A stretch of 64,000 nt of DNA from Rotaria macrura (Eukaryota; Rotifera; Eurotatoria; Philodinida; Philodinidae). The DNA is taken from contig OENT01000130.1 of assembly GCA_900239685.1 (NCBI GenBank), positions 62,001 to 126,000 of the forward strand, written 5' to 3'. Positions 39,160-51,193 of the stretch are shown one piece after another. A program made the position numbers and the translations under genes. Every line of letters starts with the position of its first letter. Positions within the stretch are counted from its first letter, which is position 1. The notes below the pieces were generated by a model, which worked only from the letters and a program-made list of their open reading frames with translations, made no database searches and was not told the origin of the DNA.

Positions 39160-42100
39160 CATTGATACCACTGAATAGCTGCAATCTTAATTTATGGACA
39201 TGTTTCGTCTACGGTATGGATTTATTTCCATTAGATGAGTACGAGAAAAAACTAATCAGATGAATATATTCTGTAAAAAATACAGTTGCATTTTTTTGTC
39301 TTTATCGTTGGGGAATAAGAATAATAGTACGCTGTTTTCACACTTAACAAGAAAAAAGAAAAACAATACAATTTATTATTACTCATTCTGTTTTATATAT
39401 CAGATGTGAATACTAGAAATTTTAATCGTAAAATTTTTAGCTATGGTACGATTGAATAATACTTAGAAAAATTCATGTATGTGGATATTAAATAGATTGA
39501 GTGAAAAAGGGTTGGAGGGGGGGGGCTCTCTTGTTACACACTGAGCACTCTTTGTCATCCTACTAATGAAATATCAATCACACTTTTTTTTCTTTGTCTT
39601 TAGTAAAGAAAAAGAAAACCGTCTTCATATAATGTCTCATTTACTGAATGGGAACTTCTTTAATAATATCTCAATATATTCGAGTGTGAGAAGAAATGTT
39701 TCCGTTCTTTGACACACTCGTCAGAAAAAGCCAAGGTAAACGTATTCTTTTATTTTATTCATACTACACTTTTTCCCCTGGTTTTTCTATTTCTTATTAA
39801 CACTCTCTGACACATATTCCTACTCTTAAAATTCTTTTTCAACATGACCAAGACACAAAAAGAAGCAAGCCATCATCATCATCATCATCATCATCAACTC
39901 ACAGACAATGCGGCTAGTGATTATGTAGATAGTTCTCTGGTGATGTGTCAGTTCTTATATTATTCAACAATCTGTACTATTATCACTAAGACTTTTGCTG
40001 ATCACGCAATCTTTTTTTAGCATATTTCATAGAGGAAATCTATGAGAAACAGAATTTCCATTAAGAGACATGATGTCAATTGCAGTAGGTCGTACTCATC
40101 AACTCTACAAAAAATAAGATGTTCTATATGTAATTAGATCGTCAGAAATCAATGAAAAACAAGATTTTAGTTATACTACATATGTATATAAAGAAAGTTT
40201 CATAAAACATGTTAGTTTATTTTCGATCATTGATATTGTTTTTCGGAGTTTTCTGATCTTCTTCAACTTTTATATTAGAACAGTGTCAGTGCATACTTTT
40301 TCTGCACTTAAATTACCTTCGACTATCTTCCTCGATGAAAATTGATCTTATAAATTACTTTTGATTTACTCGGTTAACTTACAAGAAATATTTAAGCATA
40401 GAAATACGCAGTAGCAAAACTCCTTGAATATAAGTCAAGGATAATCGATCATCAAATATGTTGTACTTGCATGAATTCAATCTTACACGATTCTTCGAGC
40501 AGATGGAAAACTGTTCAGTTTCCATTAATGATATTTGGAATAGATATTTTCAATTCATTGTAATGGGGTACTCCAAAACTACAGATTACTTGTGTAGACA
40601 AATCATTGAGATTCAAAAAAATGCACCTATTACATATTTTCTTTAGACATCTTGATGGGAAATCAAGTCATGATAGAATAGTCCCGAGAAGGTCGCTTAC
40701 CATTGCTTCTATCCATTTATGTAATCGCGGCAAGTATAGCAAAACAATGTATGACATAAACTTGTGTAATAGTTTTAGATTTATTTCATTGTTTATCTCA
40801 TAGATGTTTTCTTCCTGCCTCGATGTCTTATTACTAATGCATGATATCATGCTTTATGTAGAATAACTATCAAGATGTAATATAGAATATCATGAAAAAT
40901 CAATGATTTAGACATAGTTCTAAGTAATAAATTTGTTAATATCGAAGAAGTCAAGCAGTTCATCTTACTTCAAATTAGTCTTTCGATTAAATGGGCGATA
41001 CAAGTGTGAACGGCTCAATTTTAACTCTGTGGTATTTTATTCATCTAAACATTTGTTATATGTTTGATAAGCATATTGTACATCGCCTAATTATAGATAT
41101 TATTGATTAACGTATGTATATAAATCATATTTTATTTTTATTTGATGGTTCGTCACGAACTGTTAAAACTTGAATTCGAAACCAAATTTCATATAATGCA
41201 AAGTCTTGTTTATAGTCAATTTATTTTTCTCGATGTGCACTGCACTACTTTCGTTCAAGCTAAAGTCGTAAAGCAATAGGCATCAATGACTTCCATCAGT
41301 ATTCCGGTTACAGTGAACAGCAGCTCTTCATTCATTAGCAATTTCACTACAGGTAGCCGATTGATCTAAACAATAGTTTCTTTTTTTTTATCAATCATAT
41401 GACAAACACTGTTTTTCTTTGAACGAAGGGTCTTACAGAAGAATGAGTTCCTTATTGTCAACCTTCATTGAGAGTCATTACTGAAAATTCATATGACCTT
41501 TTCGTTCGATGAAATCTTTAGTTTCAACACATTGATCTTCTTGTTTTATTTCGGTAGCAATTTTTGATTATCCCTGGAGTTGTCCTGCGTAGTAGATGAA
41601 TAATTTAGATATTCAACATTAAAAACATCGCCTCGATTTATTCAGATATTCGAACAATGAGAAAAAAAAACTCTTCGAGAAATATCATAGACTTACTAAT
41701 TAGTTACCATTTTTAGTATATACTGAGATCGACTTTCTTGTTCATAAATGTTGGAACGAACTGAAAGAGTTAGAAAAAAAAAGAGTTAAAAAACATGAGC
41801 ATCGATTTACACATACGACAAAATCTATTCTATGTGTCAGAAATGGGAAAAATGATATTCAATCAAGTATAGAAACATAACTATCGAATAGAGAATAGAC
41901 AATAATCAGAAGCACAGAATTTCATATGAATATGTTGCTAAAGAAACAAGCATCTGTTTCAAAAAACTAAACTTGACATAATCGTTGTGACTTCTATACA
42001 GTAATGCAAACACAAATGAAAACACGAATCATCACTCACAAATTATTCAGTATTAAAATATATTATGAAGCAATAGAAAGTACTCATCAAATCGCATGTT

Positions 42101-42326
42101 GTCTCTCAACAGATCAAAATTAAATAAAACAGATCGATTAGTATTATTCAGGATAATAGCGCGACTTAAAAAATTAGTTAAAAGTTACTTTGATCTGAAA
42201 ATGTTTCTTTGATCTAAAGCAAAACGTTAGATTGATCTTTACCAGATAAAAATATATGAAAGACAATCAAGTTGCTTGCTTTTTAAACTAGTGTATTGAT
42301 CATAACACGTTTCAACTGATGAATTC
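39160..42326. other. Gene-poor region
   Basis: No gene supported. Notable simple sequences are a run of nine G at 39517-39525 and a CAT trinucleotide tract at 39871-39896. Short frames near 40458 and 40606 lack coding character. Confidence 0.5.
39871..39896. repeat. CAT trinucleotide microsatellite
   Basis: About eight and a half perfect CAT units in non-coding DNA. Confidence 0.9.
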
Positions 42327-42521
42327 CTATTCATCATGTATGCATATAAAATGATAAAAGATAATCACATATTGCAGTGAGTAAAGTAAAAGCAAAAGTA
42401 TGACTACCATAATAAAACTTTGATCATCTTGTGGTGATGCAGAAGTTAATGCTAATTTAAAGTGGATAATGTTGAAGTGACTCATCGTCTTTGCCGAGGA
42501 CCTCCAAATTTTTCTAGCCAT
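42327..42521 (-). CDS. Possible 64-residue single-pass membrane microprotein
   Basis: A short open frame starts with a real ATG and reads MARKIWRSSAKTMSHF, a hydrophilic stretch (SASPQDDQS), then a C-terminal hydrophobic helix (FIMVVILLLLLYSLQYVIIF) and a short charged end. Hydrophilic front plus one terminal helix is the layout of small tail-anchored proteins. There is no family match and no splice partner, and AT-rich DNA readily yields hydrophobic frames, so this is tentative. Confidence 0.25.
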   Translation of the reverse strand: MARKIWRSSAKTMSHFNIIHFKLALTSASPQDDQSFIMVVILLLLLYSLQYVIIFYHFICIHDE

Positions 42522-43299
42522 AGTAGAAGTGAAAGTAAAAAGATAAGATACTGTTTTATATTACGGTAGAACTAAATCGAAACGATGAGTATGTGTATGA
42601 ATTTTGAAAAGCTAAAGCTCATCAAGATTCTCACACTTACATCGACCGAAAGTAAGTACTCATGAAATATCGTAAAAAAGCATTCGTTAAAGTCTTGAAT
42701 GGATAAAGCACTAAATTAAGGAAAACAGGTCTGCTATTCGTTTCTAATCGTTCAGACGTTTCTCAATTTAATAAAGCCTACGTAATTAAGAAATGTTGTT
42801 ATTGGTTTATAGAAAAGATAACCAATGTTAAATTCCAGAGGATCACATAATCGTATTTGCTTGTACTAGAGTTTGTAATTAGATTATCAATATATTTGTG
42901 TTGATGCAAGTAAAATAAATGAAAAAATGACTGTTATTCCTCAAGACGTTGACTTAGAACAACGTAGAAGAGTTTATTTTTCTGTTGGATGAGTATAGGT
43001 AAAAGTATTGGTTTTCGCTTTGGTGATGGCATTTGTGTTTTGCAACAAGGTGAGGACCTTGATCTACTTTACTGGAGTGTAATGGAAATATTTTCTTGGA
43101 TAATGAGGCATTCGAGTAGAAGTACACCAGACAAGTATTATAATTCTTCGGTTTTGCATATTCAAAGTGAATGGTTTTGGAAGGGATCGAATTTCACTGT
43201 CATGAAGTGGAACGTGCCTGAATAGGTCACGGGTCCCACAGAAAACCACTCGATGTTACTGGAGCATAGAAGTAATATGACAACAGACAATATTCTCTT
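42522..43299. other. Region with one unassigned open frame
   Basis: A plus-strand frame, 42989-43225, reads MSIGKSIGFRFGDGICVLQQ and continues with Trp-rich sequence. Its base composition is less AT-rich than the surroundings. I do not recognise it, and it could be a fragment of the same decayed element as the adjoining block. Confidence 0.3.
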
Positions 43300-43590
43300 G
43301 ATTGGTCAATGATTTCCAATTTTTTTCCTTCGGAAATCGGATCCTTCCTGTTGAACTGTGATGGAGCTGATTAAAAAAGCATTTATGTGCGAGGGATTTC
43401 TGTTGTTGCTGAAGTCATTTCGACGGTATCTGCTCTTGTTCCGATTGATTTTCAATGGAATCGGTTTTCCTATTTTCTTCTCAAACGTTCCTGTACGAAC
43501 GATACTGGAACTTCCTTGACGATACTGGGAAATCATTAGAATTCAATCGGGAACCGGAAGCCGGAAACGATCACCTTGATGTTGTAGCTA
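43300..43590. repeat. Moderately GC-rich block resembling the 58-kb element
   Basis: A local rise in GC with TTCCGG/CCGGAA-like words, including GGGAACCGGAAGCCGGAAAC at about 43550-43570. The order of words TTCGGAAATCGGATCCTTCC then CTGTTGA loosely parallels the right block of the GC-rich element at 58.7 kb. Minus strand 43306-43536 is open (MISQYRQGSSSIVRTG and on) but unrecognised. It may be a diverged copy of the same repeat family. Confidence 0.35.
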
Positions 43591-44589
43591 CTAGAATAAT
43601 ACCATATCAAGAATAAAAGTAATCAGCATAGAATCTGGGGTTAATTTTGCAAAACTTTCTGGACAGCCCGAAGCAGTAAAGTTCAATGTTTTAATTGATT
43701 TTTTTCGGTCGAATTGTCAATATTTTGAATAGCACTTGAAATTGACAATATTTCTGTTTTGAGATTCATAGTATTTTGTCTTTTCTTCACATATACAGTG
43801 AATGGGCTGTTCTATACATATATTTTCCTGAAAAAAAATACGTGCACTCAATATTATTAAGATATGATTATTAATGATAAACATATTTTGAGAAAAGTAA
43901 TTATGTATTCAGATAACCCATGGAATCCTTTATAACTCAATATACGTAGTACGTTTTGAATTGCACTCATTCGCTAAACATAAAGTCAAGCAATGTAAAG
44001 GCATTCTCATATCTAGATTTCTACAGATTCGATTTTGTTCGTGTAGAATTACTGTTTTAATAACTCAATCATCTACTCTGATAGACGAAAAGCTCAAAGA
44101 ACTAATTTTGATGAGTTCATGGGCTATCTGAATACATAATTACTCTTCTCAAAATGTTAATTTACAGTAATGATATGTTAACAATATCGTGTGTAACTAT
44201 TTTTTCTCATGGAGATTTATCATAAAAGACAAGGATCTCTGTGATAGTGATTCGATGAATGTAAATCGACTCGCAATTCTCTAGAACATCGCAAAACCAA
44301 ATCCTAAGTTTGAATGGATATTGAAGTTATTTGAGAAATTACTGTACTGCAACTCATCCATGCAACGGAGTTGTTTCTAAGAGAAAGTACAGCGGTATAC
44401 AAAATGTATTTTATTTTGTTCGATCGATAGAATTCGAAGTATTTAAATTTAAAAACAAACTGTATACAAATACCAAATTGGAGTATCAAAAGCCAAAATA
44501 CGATTAGAATAAAACACACGAAGAAAAAATATATAAACTTGACAAGTTTGACACATGAATTCTGTTTTAAATGAGTTTATTAGAATTTT
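43591..44589. other. 3' flank of the Ser/Asn-rich gene
   Basis: AT-rich, nothing recognisable. Minus-strand 3' UTR and polyadenylation signals are expected just below 44590. Confidence 0.45.
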
Positions 44590-47500
44590 TCAAAGATAGC
44601 TGGTAACAGTAACATTTTGACGATGTGAATTACGTTTTGATTGTCCTTCTCGTGATGAATTACTTTGATTGAAGTTATATACATTAGATGTCTGTGGTTT
44701 GAAGATACTGTTTCTAGACATAGGTGATGATGAAGGATAAGCAGGTGGATTGGAAGGAGCTGATCGTTGTGATGAAACGTATTTATGTGTGTTGACTGGA
44801 TTTGAATACACTGGTTGATGATGAACATTATCGGAGCCATTCATTCCTTGTGGAATACCTGAAACATTAAAGATTCATATTTTTTTTCCTAATCTAATCA
44901 GATATTGTGAAAACGAACATGCCATAGTGAATTCTAGTGACAAATCTATTGATAGATTCAATGAAATATTTGTGAAAAAATAGAGCAAATTCAATTTGAG
45001 AAAGTCATGTTGAGCTCATTTGTTCCAGCACTTCGTGGAACGAAACTTAACAGTTCAAGTTTTCATGAGCATGCTACTGATGAAATCAATCATAATCCGA
45101 CAGTAGAAATCTGAATACTATTCAAAGAAAATTAGTTAGTCGTATTTTGTTGCATTCTATTCGGCTCTACGAATATAAGTGATTGAATGAAATACTTTAT
45201 CTACTTTCATTTTACAATAGTAATCTAAATTATAGTTATTGAAAACTAAACTGTTTCTCTCAGTCCTCCAGTTTATAGTCCCAACTAATACCGAATTCTA
45301 TTTAACCGATAGGCACATAGTAAATAATCGTTTTGCTAGTTGAATGATTTACTATTTTACCCTTGTTCGATAAAGAATTGAAGTCTCAATGAATATGCTG
45401 TCTATTTATTTCGTCGAAGGAAGTATTCCGAGTAGAACTTCAATTTAAAAGATCAAGATCTAACATAATCGTGCAAGTGTAACATGGAACAAAGACGAAA
45501 GTCTACTGGGGGTTTTCAAAAAAACCATTGCAAATTATGTATTCCAGTATTGTACTGTGGGTTCTTTGACGCGAAAATCTTTTAAAAGTTACGAGAAAAA
45601 CCAAGCTTAGAAAATCTCTAGTTGTCAAAGAATATTTGAAAGTGGTATATAGATGGCTTTTATTCTGAATAAAGATGCAAAGATAGTCTAAAATGTCTTG
45701 GATATAATTCTATATCTATAAGCAAATAGCAAAATACACTTCAGTATTTCAGTAGGTATTAATGTTAATACTAACACCAACATCGACTACTTTCAATAAA
45801 TACACAGTCACTAGTTTTGTATAAAATTAAATTGAACTCTCTATCAAATGGACTATACAATGACATGTTGAAACTATCTTTATGTGTTTCAAAGATCCAA
45901 AATATACAGCAGCCATTTGTGATATGTTTCATGTTACATTTCCTATAAGTCTACACGGTTTTACACGAAATCTATGTTTAGATCTATGTATTTGATTACG
46001 TCGATTCCGTAAAAACTATCTCGCATGTCTTCAATATTTTCTTTCACGATAGATTTTTTCTTTTAAAATAAGCTTCACTCGGTCTCTTTTCGATTCTTGA
46101 CAAATTTAGAATACGTATAAAACTCGATATTTTAAACCTAACATACTAGAAGTGTTTGGCGTATAAGGACTGTAATGATAATTTGGTTGTTGTGATCGAT
46201 TTTCTCCTCCATTCATAAACGGTTGATTGTACGATGAATGTACTAGACCACTAATACTACTACTCGCATTAACCTGTTGAATCCACTTAGTAATTGAATG
46301 TTCAGAATTATTCGAATGTTGATTTTGATGTCCATTTACTTTACTAGATTGTGGTACATAATGTGTAGATTTGATTAAACTCGACGAAGCTACTTGATCT
46401 GTTGGCAACATAGGTCCATTCGTATTTTCTGATATGCCTTTCGACGAAAGATTGATTATAGATTGATGATATTGTGGTGCGGAGAGTTTTTGCCGAGCAG
46501 ACGAACTTTTATCAGATATTTGATTATTTGGATTTGTCATACCGACATGTATATTCGATTGCTGTATTGAATCGATGTGTTTTCTAGTTGACACTGGTGA
46601 TGTTTGTTGAATTTTCGATGAACTACCATGTTTACTTGGTCGATGTGGTTTAAATGCACTTTTACCATTTTCATGATGAATATTGGTCTCCGCTAATGGA
46701 CTTATAGGCACAAATTTGGTTACCGACGGTACAATAACAGTTGGTTTAAATATTGTATGTGAATATTTCGTTTGATTATTAAGTGACGTTCGTTCTGTTG
46801 ATATTGTTTTAAGATGATGCTGTTCATAGTTGAAATTTGATTGTTGTTCATTGTTATGTTCGTGTTTGACTCTTACATCTTGATTTGATGGCGGAACGAA
46901 ACGAAAACGTGGTCTTGTCGAGACTTTATCAATTGAACTTAAATCAATTAGACTTGCACTGGTGTTATTGTCTGTCAGATAATTTGTCTTGTCAATGAAA
47001 ACAGATAGACGTTCATGTGATAGAAAATTTTTCGATGACGGTTTTTTTAATAAATCTTCTGTCGATGTTGCTGTTGTTTGAAGATAATGTGAACGAGAAT
47101 TTCTATCCATTGATACCGGTTTTTTTGATGATTCTATTTCATTAATATTATTTTCTGATATATGACGACGAACAATATTTGTATCATCAGTTGATGTTAT
47201 TTGTCCATACCGATGACCAGCATAAGGATATTGAGGAGAATGAGAATCTGGAGTTGGCGTTGATGAATCCTCAGATAGTGTTGTCGATGAACCATTTGTA
47301 TAGGCAGATTTAATACCCTGAAATAGAAAGGTTTTTTCTTTCTTTAAATTTCAAATAAGAGATAGATTCTAAATCATAAACAGTCGCCTTCAAGTCGCTC
47401 GTTCATCGTCTAAAGAACGTGTTATAATTTTATAGATAGTGCGAACGTCAGACTTCATTTTACTATATATAGTATGTGTTAGTTTTATTATTGGTTGGCT

Positions 47501-49670
47501 GCAGCTTCTTCTAGTGGATAGTTGATGAGTGTGTATATTCCGAATGATTTACTTTGGTCTTGTTTGTTTAATGTTTATTTCTGGCTATGTTATTTTAGCG
47601 TTTTCTCCGCACAGTTATATGTACAAAACGAACATGGTTTACACACTAAGATATTGATTATTTTCGACTGTATGATTACGAGAATTATGACGAAATGAAA
47701 TAAGTACACGCTGAACCGGGAAAACTATATGAACGAATCGTTTGTGGTCAGATATCGAAATTCTATCCTAATAATATAGTGTATCGTTTTCTTTGTTTCT
47801 AATACTTTTAGTAGAATTAAGTTGAAACATTTGCCATTTGTATGAGTCAGTTTTAAATGTGTCGATATTTTTCTTTGTCACTTCAACAAATATTGTTCGA
47901 CAGATTTGTAGTAACACTCTCTTCAATATCTTCAAGCTTTTATTTCGAACAAACATGTAAACTGATATTGCGTTAAAACATAGCTTATTAGAAAAATCCA
48001 TGGTATTAAAACTGTAACATGTTTTTCAATGTCTATATCGTTTTGATAGAATATCCAAGATTTCTTAACGAACTAGCACTGCAGTTACCGATTTTTGTCT
48101 TCGATACAGCGAGTATATTTTGGGGTCGTTTTTTCATTTTAATCAATTCTGTTCCTATTCGTAGTTAAATGTTCGGATAGATTTTTGATAAATATTTTTC
48201 TCGCCTTCTATATATATTACACATGACTAATTTATCATGTGTCGCATATGTTCTCGCTGATCTTTTCATCATAAATCAATGGACAAAACATAATTTGTTT
48301 CTTGTATTGTATATGAGTAGCAGAAGAAATTTTATTCAAATAATCGTCATTTGTTACATACTTCATAAAAATATAGTCTGATATGGAATCTAAAGATTAT
48401 ACTATAGCTATTTATTATACTTTATTTATTGAATTTCTCTAAAAAATTATCCATGATTCGAATAGGTCTAATGTAGTATCATTGATTAAGAAATGACCTT
48501 GAGTCTAAAAATATATAGTAGAATTTCTGTTAAAAAAATAATTTTCGTTTTTCTTTCTTCTATTTATGCTTTTTCAATAGTGTCAACCATAATTTTCAGC
48601 GGTTTTTCACAGAGTAAATGAAATATTTTTGTTATTTGTAAGAGTGCATGAAGCTGGAGGGTTCACGACAGAATGCGTTCGTTTTCTTACTCACTTATGT
48701 GTTTCTTTTTTTGTACACATATTTAGGAGTACTTTTATCGATAGATCGTTAGTTTCAGGAGTTTATTTTTTGAGACGTTACACTCAACATGTTTTCTTCC
48801 GAAAAGAAAAAAACAGAGAAATATAAGAATTCATCAAGATAACTCTGTCGAATATGAACGTTTTACAAATTTTTTCAATGAAAATATCAAGCTATTTTTT
48901 CTCGTTCACATGATAGGACAGATCAATTTTCCTATAATTAGAATTCATCAAAATCAATTTTCATGTATGAAGAAATACTTCGTGTTAATCAAATCATCTT
49001 CTGGAATACAATTGAACAACGCTGATTAATACATCTTTCGATCACATGCCAATATAATTAAAAACAAACTCCCCCAGAAATATCTTATTGAAATATGAAT
49101 ATTTTTTTCAAAGACAAAATAATTGTTACAATAGAAACATAGATGAAAAATATGTTCGGGATTTTTAATTTTGTCATTCAAAGAACGAAATCAAAATGAG
49201 AAGAATACTTATTCATGAAATAAAGCCTCATATGAGTTTTATTTACCGTCACTCGATCGTTTGTAAAAATTTGAAATCTTTACTCCGAATGAATACATTG
49301 ATCTTTGTCTTAGAACATCATCCTCAACAGTTAACATGTGTTAAAGTCAAACGATTGTATTGAACAGAAAGAATTCATCTTATTCTCAAAGACTTATTTA
49401 CAATGTGAATGAACAACAAGGACGAGTCGTCAATAAGAAAATTTGTATACTTACATATAAATCTTGTTTTCTTCGTTGAATAGATACATCATTTGTAGAT
49501 TTTGATTGTGAGTATTTATTTTCATCAGTTATATCTTGATCACATAAATATTCATTAAGTATTGAATCGAAATATTTCAATGTCTTTTCAACTTGTTCAT
49601 CATCATCATCATTATCATGTTGTTGCTGCATAAATTTACGTTTTTTATCATATTGAATCTGTTTATTCAT
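44590..49670 (-). CDS. Ser/Asn/Gln-rich intracellular protein with C-terminal PDZ-ligand-like end (unrecognised)
   Basis: Three exons join in phase: 49455-49670, 46138-47317 and 44590-44858. They are separated by introns of about 2.1 and 1.3 kb and give 554 residues. The first exon has a basic start, an acidic DDDD run, and EKTLKYFDSILNEYL, which could form an amphipathic helix. The middle exon is a long disordered Ser/Asn/His/Gln-rich region (GIKSAYTNGSSTTLSEDSST near its start, many short Pro-directed S/T-P sites). The last exon is similar and ends VTVTSYL, fitting a class I PDZ ligand (S/T-x-hydrophobic). No signal peptide or membrane segment. The layout resembles a cytoskeletal or junctional scaffold, but I cannot assign a family. 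An acceptor-like CTAAAG directly abuts the ATG, so a further 5' exon or trans-splicing is possible. Confidence 0.7.
44859..46137 (-). other. Intron 2 of the Ser/Asn-rich gene
   Basis: Donor GTTTAA after the MLG codon, acceptor TTTCAG before IPQGMNG. About 1.28 kb, with no nested gene seen. Confidence 0.6.
47318..49454 (-). other. Intron 1 of the Ser/Asn-rich gene
   Basis: Donor GTAAGT after RRKQDLY, acceptor TATTTCAG before GIKSAYTN. About 2.14 kb, AT-rich, with short chance frames only. Confidence 0.6.
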
Positions 49671-50829
49671 CTTTAGTTTATTCTTTTCTTTTAACACAAT
49701 GATTTGATTAAAATAATAAATAAATATGTATATATATGTTGATATTTGTACTGTATAAAGACAGATGATTATATTCAGCAACAACTAGACATTAAAATAA
49801 AATTCTAAAATCTTATTTCAATATTCTTTTTCTTTTCTTCTTTCGTTTTGTCAACCACTACTCGTATAATGTTTGCCAATGGATTACTAAAAGACGTCCT
49901 TTAAGTTTAATAAGGATATAGAGTATTAGTACACTATTTTATTGTACCTGTTGTCTCGTCAATAGTTTATAATGATTGTATTACATGTTTTAATTTTCTC
50001 ATATAAAATATATAGAATACAGCAAAGGTTTATTTATGGCATTTAACTATATTGAATATACTGTTAATGAGCAACTATCTATGTAGACGAGAATGAATAT
50101 CAAATGACAACGACCTTCGTCATGAAAGTTTTTTCTTTTTTATCATAACCTTTATCTTTTTCTATTTGACGTTTAGCAAATATATTCATGATATCTTTCG
50201 ATATAACTATTTAAGGCAAAATTTTGATTATTTGATAATTATTAATATCATTTTTAATGATCTTCACTCTTTTAATAAGTGAAATAGTTAACGATGATAA
50301 TAGTCAACTTTTGAATTCACAATGTCTGATGATTGAAGCGACATGCAAAAGAAAATTCTGAAGTAAATACGTCTATACATGACTTTTAAAATAACATAAA
50401 CATTTTTATCGACAAAGAAAGATTTCATTCGAATAGAATAATAAGAAAAAGAAAGGAACTATTTCGGGCTTACTTTATAATTGTCGATTTTTAAGTTATT
50501 TTTATATGTATTCAATCACTTGATTTTCATATGATGATGATGAATCACAAAGGTTTGCTTTCGTTGACCATTGGTGGTTAAATTTGTATTGAGATTATAA
50601 TAGGAGTATTGTATCTCATCTGAATCGATTGCAAGAAATAGAAAGTTACATGCCATATCAATATGGACTAGATAGACACACATAGAAAGTTCAACGATTG
50701 TTATTCACAATCAAGAGATGGAAAAAAACATGGCATATTTTATTCACCGAAAGTTTATTGGCAATGCATGCATACATTAAAAAAGACCTATTTGCGTGAA
50801 AAAACACAATCGATTCTTTATGGCTGCAC

Positions 50830-50852
50830 ATATATATATATATATATATATA
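50830..50852. repeat. TA dinucleotide microsatellite
   Basis: About eleven perfect TA units. A second, interrupted TA tract lies some 300 bases downstream. Confidence 0.9.
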
Positions 50853-51157
50853 CGATATAATCTCAGCTTTAGGGTTTTTTTTACGTCCCTGTATGTATAA
50901 CCCTCCTACTTCATTTTTTTTGTTTCTCAAAAGAAAAAACGAACGACGTCAATCAAGTATTCTAAACTATTTGTTACACATATGAATATGTGTAGAAGGA
51001 AAAAATATTTCGTATACACATAAAGATCGATTTCATTATCGCTGTTGAATAATATTCAAACATCTATCTTGTTCACGTCTCGATAAGACGACACGAAAAA
51101 AAAAAAGAAAATTTAGGAGACCTAGAAGTACAATTACATTTACGGTATCATTAAATG

Positions 51158-51193
51158 TATATATATAGTATATATAGTATATATATATATATT
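51158..51193. repeat. Interrupted TA microsatellite
   Basis: TA repeats broken twice by a G (TATAGTATATATAG pattern). AT-rich and non-coding. Confidence 0.85.

Noticed and set aside
39517..39525. Run of nine G as a possible G-quadruplex
   Set aside because: Only one long G-run plus two short GG or GGG groups nearby. This is not enough for a stable quadruplex claim.
39871..39896. CAT repeats as a possible CRISPR or satellite array
   Set aside because: Simple trinucleotide slippage without spacers.
48629..48826. 65-codon plus-strand frame
   Set aside because: It lies within an intron of the Ser/Asn-rich gene on the other strand and has no support beyond being open.
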